From positions 2,790,001 through 2,854,000 of the forward strand of contig NZ_JAPENY010000001.1 in NCBI RefSeq assembly GCF_026341825.1: DNA of 64,000 bases, in the 5' to 3' direction. The notes below the pieces were generated by a model. It was not told the DNA's origin. It made no database searches and saw only the letters and a program-made list of their open reading frames with translations. The stretch comes from Streptomyces sp. NBC_00620. Lineage in GTDB: Bacteria; Actinomycetota; Actinomycetes; Streptomycetales; Streptomycetaceae. This document shows, piece after piece, positions 42,096-49,679 of the stretch (positions are counted from its first letter, which is position 1; every line of letters begins with the position of its first letter). Position numbers and translations under genes: made by a program.

Positions 42096-43118
42096 ATGGG
42101 TATGCGGCCCGGACAGCGGGAGCGCGGGCAGGATCGCCTGCGGGAGAGTCGGCACGGGCGCCGGTGGCCCAAGCGGCTGGCACTGGCGCTGCTGACACTG
42201 GTGCTGGTCGTCGTCGCGTACGTCATCGGCCTGTACTTCTGGGGGGATTCACGTCTGCGGCACACGGACGCGTTCGACACGTACGCCGATCAGCCGAGCG
42301 CGGACCCGGGAGCGGACTGGCTGCTGATCGGGTCCGACAGCCGTTCCGAGCTGACCTCCGAGCAGCGAAAGAAGCTGCACGTCGGCAACAACGAGGTGTT
42401 CAACACCGACACGATCATGGTCCTGCACTACGGGGACAGCGGCCCGTATCTGGTGTCGATCCCGAGGGACTCGTACGTCGCCATCCCGGGGCACGGGAAG
42501 AACAAGATCAACGCGGCGTACGCGCTCGGCGGTCCCAAACTCCTCACCCGCACCGTCGAACAGGCCACCGGGCTGAAACTCGACCACTACGCCGAGGTGA
42601 ACTTCCTCGGCTTCGTCGACGTGGTCGACTCGCTCGGCGGCGTCACCATCTGCGTGGCGAAGGGCGGGCTGCACGACGAGAAGTCGGGGGCCGATTTCGA
42701 CGCCGGGTGCCGGCGGATGGACGGTACGCAGGCACTGGCGTACGTCCGCGCCCGGTACTCCGATCCGCTGGGAGACCTCGGGAGGGTGAAGCGGCAGCGG
42801 CAGTTGGTGAGCGCGGTCGCGGACAAGGCGATGAGCGCGGCTGTGGTGGTGCCGCCGTGGCGGCTGATTCCGTGGCTCGGGGCCTCGTTCGACGCGCTCA
42901 CCGTGGATGACGGGACCGGGGTGCGGGATCTGGCGCAGATGGGGTGGCGGATGAAGGAGCTCGCGGGCGGGGACGGGGCCACGACGACCGTTCCGGTGGG
43001 GGAGGAGACCACCGTCGACGGGGTCGGCGATGTTGTCGAGTGGGACTCCGTGAAGGCCGAACAGCTTTTCTCCGCACTTCGCGACGACACGACGATTCCG
43101 GCTTCTGACCTCAAATGA
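42096..43118 (+). CDS. LytR-CpsA-Psr (LCP) family cell-wall glycopolymer ligase
   Basis: 340 residues. A basic cytoplasmic N-terminus (residues 1-27) precedes one membrane segment (about 28-48). The outer LCP domain has LLIGSDSR, DTIMVLHYG, the conserved Arg/Asp block SIPRDSYVAIPGHGKNKINAAY, LGGVTICV and AYVRARYSDPLGDLGRVKRQR. LCP proteins move undecaprenyl-linked polymers such as teichoic acids or capsule to peptidoglycan. ATG 42096 follows the terminator of the preceding unit with no strong ribosome site. The gene is monocistronic. Confidence 0.92.
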   Translation: MGMRPGQRERGQDRLRESRHGRRWPKRLALALLTLVLVVVAYVIGLYFWGDSRLRHTDAFDTYADQPSADPGADWLLIGSDSRSELTSEQRKKLHVGNNEVFNTDTIMVLHYGDSGPYLVSIPRDSYVAIPGHGKNKINAAYALGGPKLLTRTVEQATGLKLDHYAEVNFLGFVDVVDSLGGVTICVAKGGLHDEKSGADFDAGCRRMDGTQALAYVRARYSDPLGDLGRVKRQRQLVSAVADKAMSAAVVVPPWRLIPWLGASFDALTVDDGTGVRDLAQMGWRMKELAGGDGATTTVPVGEETTVDGVGDVVEWDSVKAEQLFSALRDDTTIPASDLK

Positions 43119-43238
43119 CTCATCTTTGACCGGACAGATGGGCGGAGTGTCGCGTTATGAACACTTCCGTGTGATCCATCAAGATGTGCGCGAAATCGTT
43201 CGTCATTTCGTGTGTGTCCGGCGGAGAGGGGTTCAAGG

Positions 43239-44126
43239 ATGAGCAGCGCATCGGAGCCGCCGTACGGCTTCATGGCCGTACGGGGGCGTGGTTACCGTCC
43301 CGAGCAGGTCGACGCGTACGCCGCGGCGCTCTCCCGGTATCGCGACGCCGCCTGGGAGCGGGCCGCCCGGCTGACCGTGCTGGCCAGGGAGATGGAGGCG
43401 GAGGCGGAGCGGCTGCGGGAGGTCGTGGCGACGCTCGCCCCGCAGACCTACGAGACGCTCGGTGAAGGCGCCCGGCAGATCTTCGCGCTCGGTGAGGAGG
43501 AGGCCGCGTCCGTACGGGACACCGCACGCCTGGAGGTCCAGCGGGTCGTCGACGAGGCCGAGGCGGCGGGGCAGCGCGTGCGCGAGGCCGCGGCGGCGTA
43601 CGCCGACGAAGTGCGCGGTGAGGCCGAGGAACGCGCCCGGCAGCGGCTTCTCGCCGCCCGTGCCGAGGCCGACGACATGCGGATCTCGGCCCGGCGGGAC
43701 GTCAAGGAGAACCGTGGCGAGGCCCTGGCCGCGCTGCGGGAGGTGCGGCAGCGCACGGAGGGGCTGCTCGCCGAGCAGGAGAAGGAGCACGCGGAGCGCT
43801 GGGAGGAGGCCGGGCGGGCTGCCGCCGAGCGGGAGGCCGCGCTCGATGCGCACCATGTGGAGCGGGTTGCGCGGGCCGAGGCCGCGTTGTCCGAGGCCAA
43901 GCGGGCTTTTGCCGAGGCCGAGGAGTCGGCTCGGCATGGGCAGGAGGACGCGGGGGCGCGGGCCGCGGAGGTGCTTGCGGAGGCTCAGGTGCGGGAGGAT
44001 CGGATTGCTCGGGAGACCGAGCGGGTGCTGCGGGAGCATGGGGAGCGGTGGGATGACGTACGGGCCCATATGGACCACGTACGGACGAGTCTGACGACGC
44101 TGACGGGGCGGGCTCCGGCGGAGTAG
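43239..44126 (+). CDS. DivIVA-like coiled-coil protein
   Basis: 295 residues from ATG 43239, with GAGAGGGG upstream. GFMAVRGRGYRPEQVDAYAA at residues 11-30 resembles the DivIVA N-terminal membrane-targeting and coiled-coil entry. The rest is nearly all Ala/Glu/Arg-rich coiled coil. Streptomyces homologues are often named cellulose-binding protein, but the sequence shows a cytoskeletal-type filament former akin to DivIVA, Scy and FilP, acting in polar growth. This role is inferred. No partner gene is adjacent. Confidence 0.78.
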   Translation: MSSASEPPYGFMAVRGRGYRPEQVDAYAAALSRYRDAAWERAARLTVLAREMEAEAERLREVVATLAPQTYETLGEGARQIFALGEEEAASVRDTARLEVQRVVDEAEAAGQRVREAAAAYADEVRGEAEERARQRLLAARAEADDMRISARRDVKENRGEALAALREVRQRTEGLLAEQEKEHAERWEEAGRAAAEREAALDAHHVERVARAEAALSEAKRAFAEAEESARHGQEDAGARAAEVLAEAQVREDRIARETERVLREHGERWDDVRAHMDHVRTSLTTLTGRAPAE

Positions 44127-44148
44127 GCGGGGTTGCTGTTGGGGGGAT

Positions 44149-44252
44149 CTTCGCCGCTCCGCGGCGGGTTTGCCCACCCGCCCACCCGGCTCGCCCTGTT
44201 GGAAGGGCCGGCTCTGCCCGCTCCGCGGGCTCCTCTTCGCCGCTCCGCGGCG
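44149..44252. repeat. Pair of small intergenic palindromic repeats
   Basis: CTTCGCCGCTCCGCGGCG occurs at 44149-44166 and 44235-44252, each followed within about 20 bases by CCCGCCCACCCGCCC-like sequence. Each can fold on itself (CGCCGC-TCC-GCGGCG). They lie between convergent DivIVA-like and symporter genes and may end both transcripts. Confidence 0.75.
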
Positions 44253-44317
44253 TGTTTCCCGCCCACCCGCCCGTCTCGGTCCGTTGGCAGGCGCAGCTCG
44301 CCAATCCTTCCCCGGCA

Positions 44318-45955
44318 TCATTCCCTCCTCCTCACCGCCCCCGCCAAAATCCACCCCTCCACCGCCTCGTACTGCTTCCTCTGTTCCTCCGCCTTCCTCC
44401 GGCCCGAAACCACCGTCCCCAGCCAGCCGTACGCGAACCCCAGCGGGATCGACACCAGCCCGGTCGTCGTGAACGGGAACCAGTTGAAATCGGCGTCGGG
44501 GAAGGCGGCGGTGGGGGAGCCGGAGACGAGGTTGGTGCCGGGCATGAGGAGGAGGACTGTGAGGGTGCCGCCGATGAGGGTGGCGAGGAGGCCGGTTCGG
44601 GTGTAGCGGCGCCAGAAGAGGGTGTGGATCAGGGCGGGGGCGAGGGCGGAGGCGCCGAGGCAGAAGGAGAGGGTGATCAGGGGCTGGAGGCTGCGGTGTT
44701 GGACGAGGGTGGCCAGGAGGATGGCGACCGCGCCGACCGCCAGGGCGGATACGCGGGCCAGGAGCATCTCGCGGCGCGGGGAGAGTTCGTCGGTGCGGCG
44801 GCGGCTCCCGCGGAAGAGCCGGGCGTGCGCGAACAGGTCGTGGGCCAGGGAGTTGGCGCAGGCCAGGATCATTCCGGCGACCGAGGCGAGCAGGGTCAGG
44901 AAGATCGCCGTGGTGACGGTGGTGAAGACGAGGGTCTCGGCCGTCGAGACGTCCGGGCCGAACGCGGCCTGCGATCCCAGCAGATACGCCGTGTTGCCCT
45001 GCGGATCGGCGCCGGCGATCGCCGCGCGGCCGATCAGGGCCGTGGCGCCGAAGCCGATGACCGTGATGACCAGTACGAACAGCGCCACGCACGGCACCGC
45101 CCAGGACAGTGAGCGGCGCACCTGACGGGCGCTCCTCGCGGTGTACATGCGCATGGTGACGTGCGGCAGGCACGCGCCGCCGAGTACCACGGTGAGTTCT
45201 GAACTGATCATGTCCAGGCGGGGGTTGGCACCGCCCGAGAACTGCAGTCCGGACTCCAGGAAGGCCGGTCCCGCGCCGCTGCCCTGCGCCGCCGCGTCCA
45301 GCAGTGCGCCCGGGTTCCAGTCGAAGCGGTTCAGGATGAGTACGGCGACGACGGCGCCCGAGCCGAGCAGCATCACTATCTTCATGATCTGGATCAGCGC
45401 GGTGCCCTTCATGCCGCCGACGGCCGCGTAGCTGATCATCAGCGCGCCAAGGCCGATGACGCAGCCCGTTTTGAGGGACTCGTTGGAGAATCCGAGGATG
45501 AAGGCCAACAGGTCGCCGGAACCCGCTAGTTGGACCAGCATCAGCGGCAGCAGCGCGATGATCGTCGTGGCGCAGGCGGCGATGCGCACGGCGCGGCCCG
45601 GCATTCGCCGTGCGAGTGCGTCCCCCATCGTGAACCGGCCCGCGTTCCGCAGGGGTTCGGCCAGCAGGAACATCAGCAGCACGAGGGAGAGGCAGACGCT
45701 CAGCGTCAGTACGACCCCGTCGTACCCGGCGAGCGCGATGACCCCGCACCCGCTCAGCACTGTCGCCGCGGAGATGTAATCCCCGGCGATGGCAAGGCCG
45801 TTGCGCATCGGCGACAGCGACCGGGAGCCGGTGTAGAACTCGTCGAGGTCGTCGCGGTCGGGGCCCGTCAGTACGCACAGCAGCATCGTGATCGTCACCA
45901 CCGTCGTGAACGCCACCAGCGACATCGCCTGCGCCGAACTGCTGAACCCGCTCAT
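44318..45955 (-). CDS. Cation:acetate-type sodium/solute symporter (ActP-like)
   Basis: 545 residues from ATG 45955. About 13-14 membrane segments. SSS/ActP signature: DEFYTGSRSLSPMRNGLAIA followed by GDYISAATVLSGCGVIAL, and VAGMILACANSLAHDLFA. Family members import acetate or other short carboxylates with Na+ or H+. Its start overlaps the stop of the upstream DUF485 gene (45952-45955), as in other DUF485-ActP pairs. The exact substrate is not determined. Confidence 0.88.
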   Translation of the reverse strand: MSGFSSSAQAMSLVAFTTVVTITMLLCVLTGPDRDDLDEFYTGSRSLSPMRNGLAIAGDYISAATVLSGCGVIALAGYDGVVLTLSVCLSLVLLMFLLAEPLRNAGRFTMGDALARRMPGRAVRIAACATTIIALLPLMLVQLAGSGDLLAFILGFSNESLKTGCVIGLGALMISYAAVGGMKGTALIQIMKIVMLLGSGAVVAVLILNRFDWNPGALLDAAAQGSGAGPAFLESGLQFSGGANPRLDMISSELTVVLGGACLPHVTMRMYTARSARQVRRSLSWAVPCVALFVLVITVIGFGATALIGRAAIAGADPQGNTAYLLGSQAAFGPDVSTAETLVFTTVTTAIFLTLLASVAGMILACANSLAHDLFAHARLFRGSRRRTDELSPRREMLLARVSALAVGAVAILLATLVQHRSLQPLITLSFCLGASALAPALIHTLFWRRYTRTGLLATLIGGTLTVLLLMPGTNLVSGSPTAAFPDADFNWFPFTTTGLVSIPLGFAYGWLGTVVSGRRKAEEQRKQYEAVEGWILAGAVRRRE

Positions 45956-46536
45956 CGTGCCGCCTCCCGCTTGGCGTCCAGCTCGGTCTGCTTGCGGATC
46001 CGGTCCGCTATCGGGTCGACACTCCGGCGCGCCGTGTACTCGTACAGCCCGATCGCCAGGCAGGCCACGGGGACTTGGAGCAGACCGAGCAGCAGCCCGG
46101 TCGACAGCCCGCCGGACACCCTGCTCGTCATCAGGCCGGGCGCGAACGCCGACAGGACCAGAAAGAGGACGAAGTATCCGAGCGCCGTGAGCGTCGCCAC
46201 GCGCCGCTGTCTGCGGTACGCGGTCCGGAGCAGGCGCATGTCGCTGTGCCGGCCCAGCGCGCGGTGACGCGGCGTGCGCCTTCTCACGGGCTCCGGCGGC
46301 GGCGGTGGCTGCCAGGGGTAAGTGAGGCGGGAGGGCGAGGAGTTGCGGGGCGGCTCGGGCGGGAAATCGTGTGGATACGGGTACTGGTCCGGATACGGAT
46401 CCTGGTCCCGATACGGATCCGGATAGGGGTCCGGATATGGATCCTGGTCCGGATACCGGTCCTGGTCGGGGTGCTGATGCTGGTCCGGGTACTGGTGCGG
46501 TGGTTGGTGCTCCGGGGACGAGAACGAGTCGGGCAT
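45952..46536 (-). CDS. DUF485 membrane protein with Asp-Pro-Tyr repeat N-terminus
   Basis: 194 residues from ATG 46536, with AAGGAGA seven bases upstream. The C-terminal part is DUF485: a helix with RTAYRRQRRVATLTALGYF, then two membrane segments and YEYTARRSVDPIADRIRKQT. Residues about 18-60 are a repeat of DQDPYPDPYPDPY-type units encoded by GGATCC/GGTCC-rich repeats at 46370-46490. Most DUF485 proteins lack this extension. It is translationally coupled to the ActP-like symporter. Confidence 0.85.
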   Translation of the reverse strand: MPDSFSSPEHQPPHQYPDQHQHPDQDRYPDQDPYPDPYPDPYRDQDPYPDQYPYPHDFPPEPPRNSSPSRLTYPWQPPPPPEPVRRRTPRHRALGRHSDMRLLRTAYRRQRRVATLTALGYFVLFLVLSAFAPGLMTSRVSGGLSTGLLLGLLQVPVACLAIGLYEYTARRSVDPIADRIRKQTELDAKREAAR

Positions 46537-46826
46537 CCCGTTTCTCCTTGCGTGGTGCGGGTTCCGGTGCGGACCGCAGGGAGCTTGGGGGTGGGCGAGG
46601 CACGCTACTCGCAGGTAGACGGGGTGCGGGAGTCTTTCACCCAACTGAGTGGTCGGTATGCGCTTGCTTCGGTGACCTGCGGCTTCACTCCTTTCCCTCC
46701 TGTAACGGTGGGTTCCCTGTGGCGGAAAGGTGAGCCGTGGCGGGGCGAGGGCTCAAGTGGCCGCCTGCTTAACGGAGTTGGACCAGTGGCACCGACTGCG
46801 GCACCGCTTCGCCGTGAAGGAGTGCA

Positions 46827-48443
46827 TCAGGGTGCGCCACGTGGAGCAGGCGATGGCCGGCTGGCGTTCTCCGCGTCCTCGTCGACCGCCTCGACCGCCT
46901 CGACCGCTTCGCCCGTGTCGTCCGCCTCCTTCGTCTCGCTCGCCAGTACCGGGAAGCGTCTCGGTGCCACGAACAGCAGGACCAGGAAGGCGAGTCCGGC
47001 TGCGATCGCCGCGCCGAAGTAGACGGCGTGGACCGCTTCGGCGACCGCGTGGCGGAGTTCTTCGGTGGCTGCTCCCGGTGATTCGAGGGAGCGGGTCACG
47101 GTGTCGAGGTCTCCCGCGCCGCCGAGTCGCGCGGCGAGTACCCCGTTGGCTATCGCGCCGAACAGGGCGGCGCCCAGGGTCTGCCCTGTCTGGCGGCAGA
47201 AGAGGACGGACGCGGTGGTGGTGCCGCGTTCGTCCCAGCCGACGGTCGACTGGACGCCGATGAGCAGGGGGAGTTGGAAGAGACCCAGGGCGCCGCCGAG
47301 CAGGAGCATGAGGAGGGCCGGCTGCCAGGGCTCGCCCGGGTAGGGAAGGAAGGGGAAGGCCAGCAGGATGACGGTCCCCGTGCCGATGCCGATCATGGCG
47401 GTGTTGCGGAAGCCGATGCGCCGGTAGACGTGCTGGCTGAGTGCCGCCGAGATCGGCCAGCTCAACGTCCATACGGAGAGCACGAATCCGGCGGCGATCG
47501 GGGCGAGGCCCAGGACCGCCTGCGCGTACGTGGGGAGGAAGACCGTCGGGGCGACCATCAGCAGCCCCAGCGCGCCGCACGCCAGGTTCACCGCGGCGAT
47601 GGTGCGCCGCCGCCACACCCAGCCGGGGATGATCGGTTCGGCGGCCCGCCGCTCGACGGCCACGACGACCGCGACCAGCGCAAGTCCCGTACCGAACAGG
47701 GCGATCGACGGTGGGGACAGCCAGTCCCAGGCGACCCCGCCCTGCACCAGCGCGGTCAGTAGTACGCCGCCGCAGGCGAAGACGGCGAGTGCGCCCGCCC
47801 AGTCGATGCGGGGCCTGGGGGCCGGTTCGCGTCGGGGCTCGTGCAGGTGGCGGACGATCAGCCACAGGGCGAGCGCGCCGATCGGGAGGTTGATGAGGAA
47901 GATCCACCGCCAGTCGGCGTACGCCGCGAGGATTCCGCCGAGCGCGGGGCCCGCGATCGCCGAAGTCGCCCACACCGTGGACAGCTTGGCCTGGATCTTG
48001 GGGCGCTCCTTGAGCGGGTAGAGGTCGGCGGCGAGCGTCTGCACCGTGCCCTGGAGGGCGCCGCCGCCCAGGCCCTGGATGATGCGGAAGGCGATGAGCG
48101 CGGCCATGTTCCAGGCGGTGGCGCAGAGCAGTGAGCCGACGAGGAAGATGACGGAGCCCGCGACCAGCACCGGCTTGCGGCCAAAGGTGTCGGACAGCTT
48201 GCCGTAGACGGGGAGCGTGACGGTCACGGCCAGCAGATAGCCCGAGAACAGCCAGGAGAAGACCGAGAAACCGCCCAGGTCGCCGACGATCTGCGGGACG
48301 GCCGTCGACACGATGGTGGCGTCGAGTGCGGCCAGCGCCATGGAGAGCATGAGGGCAGCGACGACGGGGCCGCGTTTGCCGGTGCCGCTGCCGGTACCGG
48401 GGTGCTCGGCGGCGTCGCGTATCGCAGGTCGGGTACGGCCCAC
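46827..48443 (-). CDS. MFS drug exporter, DHA2/EmrB-QacA (14-TM) family
   Basis: 538 residues from GTG 48443 (MGRTRPAIRD), chosen for AAGGA five bases upstream; longer frames are upstream non-coding. Fourteen membrane segments. Motifs: LDATIVSTAVPQIVGDLGG in TM1, GKLSDTFGRKPVLV between TM2 and TM3, FRIIQGLGGGALQG in TM4, and motif C-like AIAGPALGGILA in TM5. The C-terminus ends in acidic EAVEAVEAVDEDAE encoded by 9-base repeats. No adjacent TetR regulator is present. The substrate is unknown. Confidence 0.9.
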   Translation of the reverse strand: MGRTRPAIRDAAEHPGTGSGTGKRGPVVAALMLSMALAALDATIVSTAVPQIVGDLGGFSVFSWLFSGYLLAVTVTLPVYGKLSDTFGRKPVLVAGSVIFLVGSLLCATAWNMAALIAFRIIQGLGGGALQGTVQTLAADLYPLKERPKIQAKLSTVWATSAIAGPALGGILAAYADWRWIFLINLPIGALALWLIVRHLHEPRREPAPRPRIDWAGALAVFACGGVLLTALVQGGVAWDWLSPPSIALFGTGLALVAVVVAVERRAAEPIIPGWVWRRRTIAAVNLACGALGLLMVAPTVFLPTYAQAVLGLAPIAAGFVLSVWTLSWPISAALSQHVYRRIGFRNTAMIGIGTGTVILLAFPFLPYPGEPWQPALLMLLLGGALGLFQLPLLIGVQSTVGWDERGTTTASVLFCRQTGQTLGAALFGAIANGVLAARLGGAGDLDTVTRSLESPGAATEELRHAVAEAVHAVYFGAAIAAGLAFLVLLFVAPRRFPVLASETKEADDTGEAVEAVEAVDEDAENASRPSPAPRGAP

Positions 48444-48890
48444 TGGATTCCTTCCCCCTGCATCTATCTGCCGGGGACACTCTGCCACTTGACCCTCACG
48501 TCGCGGCAGGGTGGACGCTGGGCGGGGTCCGGAGGTGGAGGCATCCCTGAGACGTACTCCACCGCAGGGTGGACTGCCCCTAGGGGTACCTCCGTACCAG
48601 GGCTCGGGGAGGGGTCGTACCGACGGAGGATGAGACGGGTCGGGGTGCGTCCTTAACCTGGCTTTACGCCGTTGAGGGCGGCGGTGCGACGGCACCGCCG
48701 AGGACGGCGGACCCGCACGGCTGGGGACGGTCACCGCACCGCTGAGGGCGGTGACCGCACCTCCGAGGGTGGGGTTTTCCCCCGCAGAAGACGGGGCCGG
48801 GCACCAGCGCGCCGGACCCCCTCCCGCAAGCAGACTCATCCATGAAGCACTTCACGCGATTCACCCGCTGACCGACATAGGAGACTTACC
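48444..48890. promoter_or_regulatory. 447-bp divergent spacer with structured leader before the ABC operon
   Basis: No gene is seen. GCAGGGTGGAC occurs twice (about 48506 and 48564). Closer to the ABC gene a run of hairpins is present: GCGGTGC-GACG-GCACCGC (48681-48698) and GGTCACCGC (48729-48737) with GCGGTGACC (48748-48756). If transcribed, this gives a multi-hairpin leader. The ribosome site AGGAG lies seven bases before GTG 48891. Confidence 0.5.
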
Positions 48891-49679
48891 GTGACTTCGG
48901 CTGTAACCATTCCCAGGCACGGGGGCACTGGAGGGCGTACGGCCGTTGCCGCACGGGCGCGGCAGGTCGTGAAGGCGTACGGGTCCGGAGAGACCCGCGT
49001 CGTCGCCCTGGACCACATCGACGTGGACATCGCGCGGGGCCAGTTCACCGCGATCATGGGCCCCTCGGGGTCCGGCAAGTCCACGCTGATGCACTGCCTC
49101 GCCGGGCTCGACACCGTGTCGAGCGGGCAGATCCACCTCGACGAGACCGAGATCACCGGCCTCAAGGACAAGAAGCTCACGCAGCTGCGCCGGGACCGGA
49201 TCGGGTTCATCTTCCAGGCGTTCAACCTGCTGCCGACGCTCAACGCGATCGAGAACATCACGCTGCCGATGGACATCGCAGGCCGCAAGCCCGACAAGGG
49301 CTGGCTGGCCCAGGTCGTGGAGACCGTCGGGCTCGCCGACCGCCTCAAGCACCGGCCCAACCAGCTCTCCGGCGGTCAGCAGCAACGCGTCGCCGTGGCA
49401 CGGGCGTTGGCCGCCCGGCCCGAGATCATCTTCGGTGACGAGCCGACCGGAAACCTGGACTCCCGTGCGGGCGCCGAGGTGTTGGGCTTCCTGCGGCGCT
49501 CCGTGGACGAGCTCGGCCAGACCATCGTGATCGTCACGCACGACCCGGTGGCGGCCTCGTACTCGGACCGCGTGCTGTATCTCGCGGACGGCCGGATCGT
49601 CGACGAGATGCACCAGCCGACGGCCGATCAGGTCCTGGACCGCATGAAGGACTTCGACGCCCGGGGGCGTACGTCATGA
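48891..49679 (+). CDS. MacB/LolD-type ABC transporter ATPase
   Basis: 262 residues from GTG 48891. Walker A GPSGSGKST, Q-loop FQAFNLLPTLNAIENI, signature LSGGQQQRVAVARAL, Walker B IIFGDEPTGNLDS, H-loop VTHD. The LNAIENITLP and GNLDS features are typical of the MacB/FtsE/LolD subclass that pairs with FtsX permeases. The stop overlaps the permease start (ATGA, 49676-49679). Likely an export or mechanotransmission system for lipids, peptides or antibiotics in the cell envelope. Confidence 0.93.
   Translation: MTSAVTIPRHGGTGGRTAVAARARQVVKAYGSGETRVVALDHIDVDIARGQFTAIMGPSGSGKSTLMHCLAGLDTVSSGQIHLDETEITGLKDKKLTQLRRDRIGFIFQAFNLLPTLNAIENITLPMDIAGRKPDKGWLAQVVETVGLADRLKHRPNQLSGGQQQRVAVARALAARPEIIFGDEPTGNLDSRAGAEVLGFLRRSVDELGQTIVIVTHDPVAASYSDRVLYLADGRIVDEMHQPTADQVLDRMKDFDARGRTS

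Noticed and set aside
38871..42155. 1094-residue minus-strand open frame
   Set aside because: Arg/Pro-rich shadow of the SUKH-4 fusion and its neighbours; no motif and no ribosome site.
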